Shown: in pieces, positions 1 through 9,362 of the stretch | Numbering within the stretch: position 1 is the stretch's first letter | How the letters are laid out: each line of letters starts with the position of its first letter | Assembly: GCF_026191675.1 (NCBI RefSeq) | Contig: NZ_JAKRRY010000003.1 | Span: 186,001 to 250,000 of the forward strand | Direction: 5' to 3' | Origin: Vibrio qingdaonensis | GTDB lineage: Bacteria; Pseudomonadota; Gammaproteobacteria; Enterobacterales; Vibrionaceae | DNA length: 64,000 nt | Notes under the pieces: generated by a model | The model's input: the letters and a program-made list of their open reading frames with translations, nothing else | Databases searched by the model: none | Told to the model about the DNA's origin: nothing | Made by a program: the position numbers and the translations under genes

Positions 1-1
1 T

Positions 2-1369
2 TCAGATGCTTACCAAATCACAGAAAAAATGGCGCGTTACGAGCAAGTAGGCGCGATTAAGAATGACGTTGTTGCAGCGCTTCTTGCTGAAAACGAAGAA
101 CTTGATGAGCGCGAAATTCGCGGCATGCTAGGTTCTCTAGAGAAAAACGTTGTACGTAGCCGCATCATTGCAGGTAACCCACGTATTGATGGTCGTGAAA
201 AAGACATGGTTCGTGCACTTGATGTACGTACTGGTGTACTTCCACGTACTCACGGTTCTTCTCTATTCACTCGTGGTGAGACTCAAGCACTTGTTACGGC
301 AACGCTTGGTACACAACGTGATGCACAAATCATTGATAGCCTAATGGGTGAGAAGAAAGACAACTTCCTTCTACACTACAACTTCCCTCCATACTGTGTA
401 GGTGAGACTGGCTTTGTTGGCTCTCCTAAGCGTCGTGAAATTGGTCACGGTAAATTGGCGAAGCGCGGTATTGCTGCAGTCATGCCTTCAGTAGAAGAAT
501 TCCCATACACAGTACGTGTTGTATCGGAAATCACAGAATCTAACGGTTCTTCTTCAATGGCTTCTGTATGTGGTACTTCTCTAGCGCTTATGGACGCTGG
601 TGTACCAATTAAAGCGTCTGTTGCGGGTATCGCAATGGGTCTAGTGAAAGAAGGCGACGACTTTGTTGTTCTTTCTGACATTCTTGGCGACGAAGATCAC
701 CTAGGCGACATGGACTTTAAAGTAGCAGGTACTAACGACGGTATCACTGCACTTCAAATGGACATCAAGATCGAAGGTATCACTCAAGAAATCATGCAAA
801 TTGCACTTAACCAAGCGCAAGGTGCACGTAAGCACATCCTAACCGTTATGGATGAAGCGATTTCTGGTGCTCGTGAAGATATCTCTGAGTTTGCTCCTCG
901 TATTCACACGATGAAAATCAGCTCTGAGAAGATCAAAGACGTTATCGGTAAAGGTGGCGCTGTTATCCGTGCTCTTACGGAAGAAACTGGCACTACAATC
1001 GAAATCGAAGACGACGGTACTATCAAGATTGCTGCAACTGAAGGTGCGGCAGCGAAAGAAGCGATTCGTCGTATCGAAGAAATTACTGCTGAAGTAGAAG
1101 TAGGTCGTATCTACGCTGGTAAAGTTGCACGTCTTGCTGATTTCGGTGCATTCGTGACAATCCTTCCTGGTAAAGATGGTCTAGTACACATCTCTCAAAT
1201 CGCTAACGAGCGTGTAGAGAAAGTGACTGACTACCTAAAAGAAGGTCAAGAAGTTCAAGTTAAAGTACTTGAAATTGACCGCCAAGGCCGTGTACGTCTA
1301 AGCATGAAAGAAGCGCTAGAAACACCAGCAGCTCCTGAAGCTGGCAATGCGGCGCCAAGCGCAGAATAA
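2..1369 (+). CDS. pnp: Polyribonucleotide nucleotidyltransferase (PNPase), 3' part
   Basis: PNPase phosphorolytically degrades RNA 3' to 5' and works in the RNA degradosome. The window opens inside the gene: the frame is open from base 2, so the ATG at 29 is internal. The visible part holds the second RNase PH-like domain (about bases 150-900), a KH domain with the GxxG loop IGKGG near 940-957, and a C-terminal S1 domain (about 1095-1310, [18 protein letters not shown]). The tail is Ala/Pro-rich and ends NAAPSAE. Codon choice is strongly biased, as in highly expressed genes. A strong terminator follows, and nlpI lies downstream as in other gammaproteobacteria. Only the N-terminal PH domain is missing. 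Confidence 0.97.
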   Translation, partial: SDAYQITEKMARYEQVGAIKNDVVAALLAENEELDEREIRGMLGSLEKNVVRSRIIAGNPRIDGREKDMVRALDVRTGVLPRTHGSSLFTRGETQALVTATLGTQRDAQIIDSLMGEKKDNFLLHYNFPPYCVGETGFVGSPKRREIGHGKLAKRGIAAVMPSVEEFPYTVRVVSEITESNGSSSMASVCGTSLALMDAGVPIKASVAGIAMGLVKEGDDFVVLSDILGDEDHLGDMDFKVAGTNDGITALQMDIKIEGITQEIMQIALNQAQGARKHILTVMDEAISGAREDISEFAPRIHTMKISSEKIKDVIGKGGAVIRALTEETGTTIEIEDDGTIKIAATEGAAAKEAIRRIEEITAEVEVGRIYAGKVARLADFGAFVTILPGKDGLVHISQIANERVEKVTDYLKEGQEVQVKVLEIDRQGRVRLSMKEALETPAAPEAGNAAPSAE

Positions 1370-1409
1370 TTTGCGTAATTCGCACATTATGTGAGAAAGC
1401 GTGTTATAA

Positions 1410-1436
1410 AGAGGGGTCAGTGACCCCTCTTTTTTA
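1410..1436 (+). terminator. Rho-independent terminator after pnp
   Basis: A GAGGGGTCA / TGACCCCTC hairpin with almost no loop is followed directly by a run of T residues, 41 bases after the pnp stop. Confidence 0.9.
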
Positions 1437-1523
1437 TGCGTGAAGGAAAATACCTGCTAAGACTTAATGATCAATAATTTAAATTGGTCGTCTTACTGCA
1501 TCAGGTTCAAGGAGATATTTATA

Positions 1524-2462
1524 GTGAAGTGGTTTCGAATTTTAGGATTAGGTTTAGTTGTTGCCGTGACGGGCTGTGCCTCTAATTCATCGAAAGATGA
1601 CTTACAGTGGTTAAACCCGCCAATGGCCGTTCCTTTACAAGCCAATGTTCAGTATGAAGTGCAAGTGGCCCGATTAACTCAGCTCCTACAACGCAGTGAT
1701 CTCGAGAATGATGTACGTGCAAAAATGCACTTTGAGCGAGGCTCATACTACAATAGCTTGGGTTTACGCGATCTCGCTCAGCTCGATTTTAATCAATCCC
1801 TGCAGTTAAACCCAGCACAGTCAGTGGTGTTTAACCAAGTCGGTCAGTACTTTACTCAAATTGGTGATTTCGACTCCGCCTATGAAGCATTTGATTCAAG
1901 CTTAGAGTTAGATGCAGCAAACTCTTACGCATTACGTAACCGTTCTATCGCACTGTATTATGGCGACCGTTTTCCTTTGGCGATTGAAGGAATGACGTCC
2001 TATTATAATGAAGCGCCATCTGATCCTTATCGTGCGCTTTGGCTGTATATCATTTCCCGTGAAGTGGGACCGATGGATGCGGGCATTGCCTTAGAAAAGC
2101 GTTATCAGAGTGCCAATAACGAGTGGGGCTGGATCCTTGTCGCATTGATGTTAGATAAAGTGACGGAAGAGCAAGCCTTTAAAGCCGTGTTAGCAAGCAG
2201 CAGAGATAACAATGTGCTCGCGGAGCGGTTAACGGAAGTGTATTTCTATTTGGCGAAGCGTCATCAAATCGATGGAGATTACCCTGCGGCGGTATCCTTG
2301 TATAAATTGGCGATTGCTCAAAATGTTTACGATTACGCCGAGCACAAATATGCGTTTTTGGAGTTAACGAAAATATTTGAGATTGCGAGAGCGCAACAGG
2401 TTGAAAAAGAAAAACAAAAGTTAGCTGAAGAGGCAAAGCTTCAGTCTGACAGCGCCGAGTAG
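1524..2462 (+). CDS. nlpI: Lipoprotein NlpI
   Basis: NlpI is an outer-membrane lipoprotein with TPR repeats. In E. coli it acts as an adaptor for the protease Prc and for peptidoglycan hydrolases. I place the start at the GTG at 1524, not at the upstream in-frame ATG at 1467. An AGGAGA ribosome site sits just before 1524, and the protein then begins as a lipoprotein signal (MKWFRILGLGLVVAVTGC) with lipobox VTGC and Cys18. TPR-like helices follow, including ERGSYYNSLGLRDLAQLDFN and the next two repeats. At 312 residues it is close to the usual 290-310. Position directly after pnp is conserved in Enterobacteria and Vibrio. Confidence 0.93.
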   Translation: MKWFRILGLGLVVAVTGCASNSSKDDLQWLNPPMAVPLQANVQYEVQVARLTQLLQRSDLENDVRAKMHFERGSYYNSLGLRDLAQLDFNQSLQLNPAQSVVFNQVGQYFTQIGDFDSAYEAFDSSLELDAANSYALRNRSIALYYGDRFPLAIEGMTSYYNEAPSDPYRALWLYIISREVGPMDAGIALEKRYQSANNEWGWILVALMLDKVTEEQAFKAVLASSRDNNVLAERLTEVYFYLAKRHQIDGDYPAAVSLYKLAIAQNVYDYAEHKYAFLELTKIFEIARAQQVEKEKQKLAEEAKLQSDSAE

Positions 2463-2477
2463 TTTTCTTTCTATACT

Positions 2478-2507
2478 AAAAACCAGCCTATATGGCTGGT
2501 TTTTTTG
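2478..2507 (+). terminator. Terminator after nlpI
   Basis: AAAACCAGCC and GGCTGGTTTT form a hairpin around a short TATAT loop, followed by a T tract. Confidence 0.88.
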
Positions 2508-2539
2508 TCTCTTGAGATCTGATTTCAATTCATTTAAAC

Positions 2540-2558
2540 TAGTTAGCCTGGCTAATTA
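2540..2558. promoter_or_regulatory. Putative MarR-type operator upstream of the MarR gene
   Basis: TAGTTAGCC T GGCTAATTA is a nearly perfect palindrome (inner TTAGCC/GGCTAA perfect) that ends 13 bases before the regulator's ATG. The left half recurs in the gap before the downstream MATE gene (2993-3015), which suggests one regulator binds both. That binding is inferred. Confidence 0.55.
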
Positions 2559-2571
2559 ATGGATTGTATGA

Positions 2572-2982
2572 ATGTCTATTGAAGCAAGTATAGAGAAACT
2601 AGAGCGGTTAACATCACGAGTATGGCGAACCAATAGTAAAGAAGATCCATTAGGTCATCTAAGTTTCAATGAATATGACTACCTTAAAGCGATCCAGAGC
2701 TCGGCTGAGCCTATTCGCTTAACTGATTTAGCTACTGAACTTGAGGTGTCTAAGCCTTCCGCGACGAATATGGTAAAACGATTAGAGCGAAAGGGCTTAG
2801 TCGAACGGATTGCGTGTTTGGAAGATGCTCGTTCGAAGCGAGTACGACTGACGGAGAAATCAAGAGTGCCACTAAGTAGTGAAGCTCATATTTATGCCAT
2901 TGTCGCGACGAAGCTAAGGGCAAAGTTAGATGAATCAGAGTCGGATCAACTCAATCAACTATTACGCAAAGCGCTATCCTAA
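2572..2982 (+). CDS. MarR-family transcriptional regulator
   Basis: This 136-residue protein has a winged helix-turn-helix: a recognition-helix region LTDLATELEVSKPSATNMVKRLERKGLVER at about residues 50-79 and a wing LEDARSKRVRLTEKS at about 83-97. MarR proteins are dimeric repressors, often of adjacent drug-efflux genes and often relieved by small aromatic ligands. A MATE pump begins 47 bases downstream on the same strand, and both genes are preceded by related inverted repeats. The natural reading is a self-regulated marR-efflux operon. The inducing ligand cannot be read from sequence. Confidence 0.88.
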   Translation: MSIEASIEKLERLTSRVWRTNSKEDPLGHLSFNEYDYLKAIQSSAEPIRLTDLATELEVSKPSATNMVKRLERKGLVERIACLEDARSKRVRLTEKSRVPLSSEAHIYAIVATKLRAKLDESESDQLNQLLRKALS

Positions 2983-2992
2983 AATTTATCTA

Positions 2993-3015
2993 TTTAGTTA
3001 GCTTGAATAACTAAA
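2993..3015. promoter_or_regulatory. Perfect inverted repeat before the MATE gene, putative second MarR operator
   Basis: TTTAGTTA and TAACTAAA are perfect 8-base arms around GCTTGAA, ending 14 bases before the MATE start. The repeat shares TAGTTAGCYTG with the palindrome upstream of the MarR gene. It could alternatively be an RNA hairpin between the two cistrons. Confidence 0.55.
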
Positions 3016-3029
3016 GTGAGAGTAAAAAA

Positions 3030-4367
3030 ATGCAACAATCAATTTATCGCCAGTTTTGGCGTTATGCTATCCCAACTATTGCTGCCATGCTGGTCAATGG
3101 CCTTTATCAGGTGGTCGATGGTATCTTTATCGGGCAGTACATGGGGAGTGAGGGATTAGCCGGAATTAATGTTGTATGGCCAGTGATCAGTGTGATCTTA
3201 GGTATTGGCATGATGATTGGTGTCGGTGCGGGGGCGCTGTCATCAATAAAACAAGGTGAAGGGAATATTGCGTCGGCTAAGAAAACATTGGCGACGGGCT
3301 TGATGTTATTGTTGGGCTTAGGACCTGTGGTTGCGGTGGTACTTTGGAATTTCTCTGATTATGCGTTGCAAATTCAAGGTGCGCAGGGACGTATGCTGGA
3401 GCTTGGCATCCAGTATTTGGATGTACTGATCATTGGTAGTGTCTTTTCGTTGGGATCGATTGCGGTTCCTTTCTTACTACGTAATGACGACAGCCCCAAC
3501 ATTGCCACGTTGCTCATGATTCTCGGTGCTGTGATTAATATTGCCCTAGACTATTTGTTTATTGCGGTTCTAGCATGGGAACTGACTGGTGCGGCATTAG
3601 CCACCGCGATTGCTCAGGCTGTAGTGACCATTCTTGGTGTGGCTTACTTTTTTTCTAGTCGCGCTAATATGCGTCTAACGCTGAAAGATTTTAAATTTCA
3701 ATATAATGTGGTGCCGCCAATGCTCTCAATTGGTCTCGCCAGCTTTTTTATGTTCGCATACAGCTCATTTATGATAGCGATACATAATAAATTATTTGCT
3801 GACTATGGTTCGGTCGTCTTGATTGGCGCGTATGCGATTCTTGGTTACATCATTACTTTCTACTATTTAATTGTGGAAGGAATCGCCAATGCAATGCAAC
3901 CATTGCTGAGCTATAACTTTGGCGCCGGTCGTAAAGACAATATGCGCAAACTCTTTAAAGTGGCGATGCTGAGCGCTGTCGCTGGTGGTGTGGCGTTTGT
4001 TACGCTGCTTAACCTGTATCCTTTGGAAGTGGTCTCTATTTTTAACTCAGGGGACGCAGAGTTAGTAGACAATACGGTTCTCGGCATTCGTTTGCATTTG
4101 TTCTCTATGTTTTTAGATGGGTTTTTAGTGGTCGCTGCCGCGTATTACCAAGCCATCAATAAGAGTAAAAAAGCGCTGTTTGTGACGTTAGGTAACATGT
4201 TAGTGCAACTGCCGTTTCTTTACGTACTGCCTAAGATTTGGGGTGTGACGGGCATATGGATCGCTTATCCAATTTCGAATGTGGCGCTCGCTATCGTCGT
4301 GGTATACATGATGTGGAAGGATGTCAGGTTACTACGTGAAGAGCATGCGGATCCAGTGATGGCGTAG
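3030..4367 (+). CDS. MATE-family multidrug efflux transporter (MepA/VmrA-like)
   Basis: This 445-residue integral membrane protein has about twelve hydrophobic segments. Its N terminus (FWRYAIPTIAAMLVNGLYQVVDGIFIG) is typical of the MATE superfamily, DinF/MepA branch, which expels cationic drugs in exchange for Na+ or H+. The two six-helix halves are visible, with the inter-half loop near residues 205-225. The gene follows a MarR regulator by 47 bases. The ATG is preceded by a purine-rich GTGAGAG ribosome site. The substrate range is unknown. It is a different subfamily from the second MATE gene at 49.8 kb. Confidence 0.88.
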   Translation: MQQSIYRQFWRYAIPTIAAMLVNGLYQVVDGIFIGQYMGSEGLAGINVVWPVISVILGIGMMIGVGAGALSSIKQGEGNIASAKKTLATGLMLLLGLGPVVAVVLWNFSDYALQIQGAQGRMLELGIQYLDVLIIGSVFSLGSIAVPFLLRNDDSPNIATLLMILGAVINIALDYLFIAVLAWELTGAALATAIAQAVVTILGVAYFFSSRANMRLTLKDFKFQYNVVPPMLSIGLASFFMFAYSSFMIAIHNKLFADYGSVVLIGAYAILGYIITFYYLIVEGIANAMQPLLSYNFGAGRKDNMRKLFKVAMLSAVAGGVAFVTLLNLYPLEVVSIFNSGDAELVDNTVLGIRLHLFSMFLDGFLVVAAAYYQAINKSKKALFVTLGNMLVQLPFLYVLPKIWGVTGIWIAYPISNVALAIVVVYMMWKDVRLLREEHADPVMA

Positions 4368-4412
4368 GTATTCATGGCGCGTTAAGTGAGTAGAGATCAA
4401 TGAAAGGTAATA

Positions 4413-4444
4413 TGATGCGCTTGTGATTGAGTACAAGCGCATCA
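4413..4444. terminator. Bidirectional hairpin between the convergent MATE gene and ubiV
   Basis: TGATGCGCTTGT and ACAAGCGCATCA form a perfect 12-bp stem with an 8-base loop between the two converging stop codons. There is no strong T run on either side, so termination strength is uncertain. Confidence 0.6.
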
Positions 4445-4450
4445 GATAGC

Positions 4451-5326
4451 TTATTGGACGTTAAGTCCGGCAATGTGGTGCCAGTAGCCATTACATTGAC
4501 GATCTAAGCGGGGCGCAGGATTGTTGCCATTTTCATTTGCGCGGAAGCGCTCAACTTCAGAAAACGTATCCACCCCAATAGGACTCAAACGAACCACATC
4601 GACTAACCCCTGCATCGACTGAAGGTCGTTGATAAGGTTGTACTCGTAACCGGATTGGGTTTGAATACCATTCAGGTTAAAGACCGATTGACCTTCTTGG
4701 CTTTCGACTTGTAGCCCTGTTGGGTACTTAATACAGCAGGTTTCGCAGTCATCTTTGGCGCGATTTTCAGCTCTCGCCGTAAAACAGCGTGCAGAATAAG
4801 CCAAGGGAATATAACCATGGCTAAATACTTCGACTTCAAATTGATTACGAATACCCATTTCATCGGCCTGATTTAAGGTATTCACCAACCATTCACGAGA
4901 CAGCTCAACTGGCATGCACCAGCGTGTCATCCCTTGTTTAGCAAATAGCTTAAGGGTACGGGCGTTATACGTATTCACCGCAGGACCGACGACAAACGGC
5001 ACGTTACTTTCACTGGCAAGTTGAATGGCGGATACGTCATTAGCCTCAATTGCAAAGTCACCATTGTCGATGTATCTCTTCATAATGCTCACTTCACTAG
5101 GCGCTTCTAACAGTGCCATGGTGGAGATAACGACTTGTTTACCAGATTGAGACAGCGATTTAGCCACATCCAGCCAGTGCGTGGCTTTCATTTCTCTGCG
5201 TTTTGAACAAACCGTTTCCCCAAGGTAAATGATATCTGCGGAACTGGATTTTGCTTGCTCATAAAAGCTTTCTACATCTTGTTTTGGCCAGAAATAGAGG
5301 AGTGGCCCGAGTGCATATTTCATCAA
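4451..5326 (-). CDS. ubiV: UbiV, oxygen-independent ubiquinone hydroxylation protein (U32 family)
   Basis: UbiV and UbiU form a 4Fe-4S heterodimer that, with UbiT, hydroxylates the ubiquinone ring without oxygen, allowing ubiquinone synthesis in anaerobiosis. The 291-residue protein has the U32 peptidase-like fold. It keeps the four cluster cysteines known from E. coli UbiV (C39, C180, C193, C197), shifted by one: C40, C181, C194 and C198, the last within KDDCETCCIK. Start ATG at 5326 lies 11 bases after the ubiU stop, so the pair is an operon. Older annotations call it collagenase-like protease YhbV. Confidence 0.93.
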   Translation of the reverse strand: MMKYALGPLLYFWPKQDVESFYEQAKSSSADIIYLGETVCSKRREMKATHWLDVAKSLSQSGKQVVISTMALLEAPSEVSIMKRYIDNGDFAIEANDVSAIQLASESNVPFVVGPAVNTYNARTLKLFAKQGMTRWCMPVELSREWLVNTLNQADEMGIRNQFEVEVFSHGYIPLAYSARCFTARAENRAKDDCETCCIKYPTGLQVESQEGQSVFNLNGIQTQSGYEYNLINDLQSMQGLVDVVRLSPIGVDTFSEVERFRANENGNNPAPRLDRQCNGYWHHIAGLNVQ

Positions 5327-5337
5327 TTAACCTCTGA

Positions 5338-6351
5338 TTATTGCCACTTGCGGTGGTACGCGCCGAGTGTGGTTTGCGTCCCTTCTGAGACATTGGCTAG
5401 CGCTTGATCCCAAGCTTGCTTTACTTGGTAATGCTGTGGGTCGCGTTGATAAAGATCGATCGCTTCGCGCCATGTGCGCGTCACTTGCTCTACATAGGCA
5501 GGGCTGCGTTGGCGCCCTTCAATTTTTACCGATGACACGTTAGCGGCAAAGAGCTCAGGAAGCATAGAGAGCGTGTTTAAACTGGTTGGTTCTTCAAGGG
5601 CGTGATAACGCTTTCTCTCACCATCGATATTGGCTTCAAATCGTCCCTTACACAAGGTTGGGTAGCCAGCGTTTTCACCCGCGGCATAGCGATCAATGAG
5701 AATATCGTTTAAACGAGACTCTAGCCCAGTCTCTGTTTCTTGCCAGCGTACATATTTGGCTGGAGAACATGCGCCTACGGTGTTTGGTGACTCACCTGTT
5801 AAGTAAGACGACAAATAGCAGCGACCTTCCGCCATGATACATAAGCTGCCAAATGCAAATACTTCAAGCTCGACCTCTGAAGTAATGTTTCGCGATAGCT
5901 GTTTCACTTGGTGGATAGATAGGACGCGCGGCAATACCACACGCTTAACATTGAAATTTTGATGATAAAAGTCGACTGCAGCCGTATTGGTTGCAGATGC
6001 TTGAACCGACAAGTGAAGCTCTAAATCAGGGTACTTGGTAGCGGCGTAATCGAGCACCGCAATATCCGCAACGATCAGGGCATCGACGCCAAGTTCAGCC
6101 GCTTGATCGACGGCATTAGTCCAACGCTCAAACCCATCTGGGTGGGCAAACGTGTTTAATGCGATGTGGATTTTTTTATTACGATCATGAACATATTGCA
6201 CCGCGCGCTCGAGTTTTTTTCCGGTGAAGTTCAATCCAGCAAAGTGGCGAGCGTTCGTGTCATCTTTAAATCCAATGTACACAGCGTCTGCGCCGCAATC
6301 TATTGCCGTCTTAAGCGCAGGTAAGTTACCTGCTGGGCATAAGAGTTCCAT
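5338..6351 (-). CDS. ubiU: UbiU, oxygen-independent ubiquinone hydroxylation protein (U32 family)
   Basis: This is the partner of UbiV, first in the minus-strand operon. The 337 residues begin MELLCPAGNLPALKTAIDCG, the typical U32 N terminus. They contain the four cysteines expected to bind a 4Fe-4S cluster: C171 and C178 (CIMAEGRC), C195 (VGACSP) and C234 (TLCKGRF), equivalent to E. coli C169, C176, C193 and C232. The third gene of the pathway, ubiT, lies on the plus strand at 8835, with rocS between, whereas in E. coli ubiT is divergently adjacent. No convincing FNR site could be read upstream. Confidence 0.94.
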   Translation of the reverse strand: MELLCPAGNLPALKTAIDCGADAVYIGFKDDTNARHFAGLNFTGKKLERAVQYVHDRNKKIHIALNTFAHPDGFERWTNAVDQAAELGVDALIVADIAVLDYAATKYPDLELHLSVQASATNTAAVDFYHQNFNVKRVVLPRVLSIHQVKQLSRNITSEVELEVFAFGSLCIMAEGRCYLSSYLTGESPNTVGACSPAKYVRWQETETGLESRLNDILIDRYAAGENAGYPTLCKGRFEANIDGERKRYHALEEPTSLNTLSMLPELFAANVSSVKIEGRQRSPAYVEQVTRTWREAIDLYQRDPQHYQVKQAWDQALANVSEGTQTTLGAYHRKWQ

Positions 6352-6573
6352 AAGCTCAATACCAGTTTATCCTATATAGGCGGGCATTTTATGAAGAAAG
6401 ATGAATGGCCAATTTGATGTGAGGCAGGTTTACATTAATAAACATGCAATTAACACCAAAGAGGTAAACTTACAGGGCGAATAACAATAGATAGAGTACA
6501 GCGGGGTATCGTGGGTGAATAAAAGTCGTTAAGTAAGGTAAGCAACGTGCTCGCCATTGCACTTGGGTTTGAC

Positions 6574-6606
6574 AGTACTAGTGCTTACTGGGTTTGCACT
6601 AGTACT
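6574..6606. terminator. Inverted repeat downstream of the GGDEF-EAL gene
   Basis: AGTACTAGTGC and GCACTAGTACT are perfect 11-base arms around TTACTGGGTTT, starting 10 bases beyond the rocS-like stop on the minus strand. A hairpin terminator or mRNA 3'-end protector is likely, but there is no T run. The rest of 6352-6573 holds the ubiU promoter region and no gene. Confidence 0.5.
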
Positions 6607-6615
6607 ATTGATGGT

Positions 6616-8655
6616 TTAATTGCGATGACGTCGATTCTGAGCAAACAGGGCTTCGACTTCATGTTTAGGTTGCGGGCGATGAAAGTGAAATCCTTGAATC
6701 GAATGACAGTTGAGGTTGGAAAGCAATGTTGCTTGATGGCGAGTTTCCACCCCTTCGGCCACAACCGATAGGTTTAGTGACTTACCGAGGTTAATAATGT
6801 TCTCAATCACGGTAAGCTGTTTGGGCAGCGTATCAATATCCATAATGAACGCTCGGTCTATTTTAAGCTCATCAATAGGGAAGTGGGCAAGATAAGAAAG
6901 CGAAGAGTACCCAGTACCAAAGTCATCGATAGACAAGGCAAAGCCCAAACGTTTTATCGCATCAAGCATTTGCAAGGTATGTTCACTGTTACTCATTACG
7001 GCACTTTCTGTCAGCTCAAACGTAATGCAGCTTGGGTCAAGTCCAGTGGTATGCAGCAGTCTTTCCATGTAGTCAATAAGCTTAGGGTTACCAAATTGCT
7101 CTGGCGATAAGTTAATCGCCACCCGACCCGGTAAGATCCCCTGTAGTTTCCAGCGTTTGACCGTATTGAAAACATCGCGCATGACTACTCGACCAAGGTG
7201 TTCAATGAGACCTGCTTGTTCCGCTACTGGAATAAAAGAGGCAGGGCTAATATAACCTTCGACAGGGTGCTTCCAGCGAACCAGCGCCTCGGCACCATTG
7301 ATACTGAAATCACGGGCATTCACTTTTGGTTGATACCAGACTTCTAGTCCATTTTGCGCTAGGGCTTTTTGCAATTCTATCTCTAACCAAAGTCGCATAC
7401 GTGCTTCTTTGTTCATTTGGTCATTGAACTTGATCAGCCTATTGCGTCCACGGGCTTTCGCTTCATACATCGCTGTGTCGGCGTTCTGTAGCAAGATGCG
7501 TGGGTCATGCCCATCATTAGGGTATGTGACGCTGCCAATGGAGCAGGCTAGTCGTTTACTAAAGTGGTGTAAGTCAAAAGGTTGGTTGATCAGCTCAATG
7601 ATTTTTTCTGCGAGCATATCCGCCGCGCTGCTGCCCTCGGGTTCCGGTAAAATTATCCCAAATTCATCGCCGCCGAGGTGCGCCAGAACGGTTTGCTGCG
7701 GTAGGTGGCGTTTTAGCCTTGTCGAGACTTCTTGAATCACTCGGTCACCGATGTGATGTCCTAATGAGTCGTTAATATTCTTAAAGTTGTCCAGATCAAG
7801 GTAGAGCATGATCAATGGCGTTTTTTTCTCGATAAAGTGGTCAAGGCAACGAGTGAAACCAAGCCGGTTGTAGAGCTTGGTAAGCGTATCGATATTGACA
7901 TCTTCATGGCTATCTTTCGAAACCGGTTTTGGTTTTTCATCCATGTCTTGGATGAGGATCAGATGCGCACAGTTACCAAAGAGATTCGCGTCATCCACAT
8001 GCAAGACCAAACGGCGTTGCGTACCACAGTAATCGCTCGTTCTGAAATGAAGGGGTTTGCTATCAATGGTCGAGCTCAGGTTTAAACTCACGGGCGCTTT
8101 GCTTTTCTCATCGATCAGAAGTCGACTCAGCGGCTCGCTTAATAAATCGGTTGGGGAAGAATAGCCAAATAAGCGCGCCGCCGCAGGGTTTGCGGATAGG
8201 ATGCAATCATCTTCAACCAGCAACAGCCCATCGGGGATCAGTCGTGATAGTTTGAGAAATTTGCTTTCGGATTCTTCTAGTGAGCGTGTGAGTATTTGTT
8301 TTTCTGAGGTATCAATGGCGTGGAAGACGATATTTTCGATGACACCATCGACAGAAATAGGTGAAACGCTAAAATGTAGACTCGACTCTACATCAGATTC
8401 ATCGAGGGTAACCTCGGCTTCGATGGACTCGCCAGATAGAGCGCGATCATAATAAGGCTTAAGTTGGCAATAAAACCGTTCCCCTAGAATTTGTTGATCG
8501 TTCATGCCGACCAGATCACTATGGGTCAGTCCTGCAACATCACAATACCGATCATTGACCATACAGTATTGGTGTTCGTCATCCAAAATAGCAAAAAAGA
8601 ACGGGCTATTGGACGTGAGCTTGGCGAAGTATTCCTTTAACGATTTGGATGACAT
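6616..8655 (-). CDS. rocS: PAS-PAS-GGDEF-EAL cyclic-di-GMP enzyme (RocS-like)
   Basis: The order in about 680 residues is two PAS-like sensor domains (about 8-120 and 130-240), GGDEF (about 255-415) and EAL (about 425-670). The GGDEF motif is intact (GGDEF at 329-333) but no RxxD inhibitory site precedes it. The EAL domain keeps EALVRW, INLS, ELTES, IDDFGTGYSSL, ELKIDR and AEGVET, so both synthesis and hydrolysis of c-di-GMP are chemically possible. No transmembrane segment is seen, so it is probably cytoplasmic. Position between ubiU and ubiT matches V. cholerae rocS (VC0653), which affects rugosity, biofilm and motility; that match is from memory. The start is ATG 8655 or the adjoining TTG 8658. 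Confidence 0.85.
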   Translation of the reverse strand: MSSKSLKEYFAKLTSNSPFFFAILDDEHQYCMVNDRYCDVAGLTHSDLVGMNDQQILGERFYCQLKPYYDRALSGESIEAEVTLDESDVESSLHFSVSPISVDGVIENIVFHAIDTSEKQILTRSLEESESKFLKLSRLIPDGLLLVEDDCILSANPAAARLFGYSSPTDLLSEPLSRLLIDEKSKAPVSLNLSSTIDSKPLHFRTSDYCGTQRRLVLHVDDANLFGNCAHLILIQDMDEKPKPVSKDSHEDVNIDTLTKLYNRLGFTRCLDHFIEKKTPLIMLYLDLDNFKNINDSLGHHIGDRVIQEVSTRLKRHLPQQTVLAHLGGDEFGIILPEPEGSSAADMLAEKIIELINQPFDLHHFSKRLACSIGSVTYPNDGHDPRILLQNADTAMYEAKARGRNRLIKFNDQMNKEARMRLWLEIELQKALAQNGLEVWYQPKVNARDFSINGAEALVRWKHPVEGYISPASFIPVAEQAGLIEHLGRVVMRDVFNTVKRWKLQGILPGRVAINLSPEQFGNPKLIDYMERLLHTTGLDPSCITFELTESAVMSNSEHTLQMLDAIKRLGFALSIDDFGTGYSSLSYLAHFPIDELKIDRAFIMDIDTLPKQLTVIENIINLGKSLNLSVVAEGVETRHQATLLSNLNCHSIQGFHFHRPQPKHEVEALFAQNRRHRN

Positions 8656-8834
8656 CAATGTACTACCAGTTCTCCGAAGAGCTTATATATCAGTAACCCC
8701 CACACTATAACCGTGATTAATCAGTTAGAAAAGGGGAGAGTCCAAAGCTAGAAATATTTGACACATAACAGGATTTTTTTTGCGCGAATATCGTATTATG
8801 AGGCAATTGAAGCATAAATTAACGGAAAAACCGC

Positions 8835-9362
8835 GTGTTAGACAAGATTCGAAGTCAACTAGTTAAAAACGCAGCACAAATTTTGCGATCTCCAGTCCAT
8901 TTTTTGCCAACTAAATTTCAAAATATGGCATTGTCTGAAGCACTAAAAACCGTTTTTAAAGAATCACTTGAAGATGGTGACTTTGAATTTCTTGAAGGGA
9001 AGTGGTTAAAAGTTCATATTCGTGATCTAAACCTCAGTTGGTATATTTCCTACGAGGACGAAAAGTTACTGGTTGCCGAGCAACCTCAAACAGAGGATGT
9101 GAGTTTTAGTGGTAATTTAAACGACTTGGTTTTGATTGCTGGCAGAAAAGAAGACCCAGACACGTTATTTTTCCAACGTCGACTCAGTATCGAAGGGGAT
9201 ACGGAGTTAGGGCTTGAAGTGAAAAATTTGATGGATAGCGTCGATCTTGATGCATTGCCTAAAGCAATGTTAAGCGCATTGAACCATCTGGCCGATTTTG
9301 TTTATAAAGGCACACAATCACCCGCCAATCGTAGTGAGGCGTCCCATGCTTATTCGAACTGA
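8835..9362 (+). CDS. ubiT: UbiT, SCP2-domain ubiquinone biosynthesis accessory factor
   Basis: This 175-residue SCP2 (sterol-carrier-like) protein is homologous to E. coli YhbT/UbiT, the lipid-binding third component of the oxygen-independent ubiquinone pathway. UbiT binds prenylated intermediates and phosphatidic acid. The SCP2 core runs from about FKESLEDGDFEFLEGKWLKV to the C-terminal helix. The start is GTG at 8835 (no earlier in-frame start is plausible), preceded by AACGGAAA. The downstream acetyltransferase start at 9346 overlaps its 3' end by 17 bases, so the two are translationally linked. The divergent neighbour is rocS, with ubiU beyond. Confidence 0.88.
   Translation: MLDKIRSQLVKNAAQILRSPVHFLPTKFQNMALSEALKTVFKESLEDGDFEFLEGKWLKVHIRDLNLSWYISYEDEKLLVAEQPQTEDVSFSGNLNDLVLIAGRKEDPDTLFFQRRLSIEGDTELGLEVKNLMDSVDLDALPKAMLSALNHLADFVYKGTQSPANRSEASHAYSN

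Noticed and set aside
6352..6450. FNR site for ubiU
   Set aside because: Looked for TTGAT-N4-ATCAA on both strands; only half-sites occur, though FNR control is known for E. coli ubiUV.
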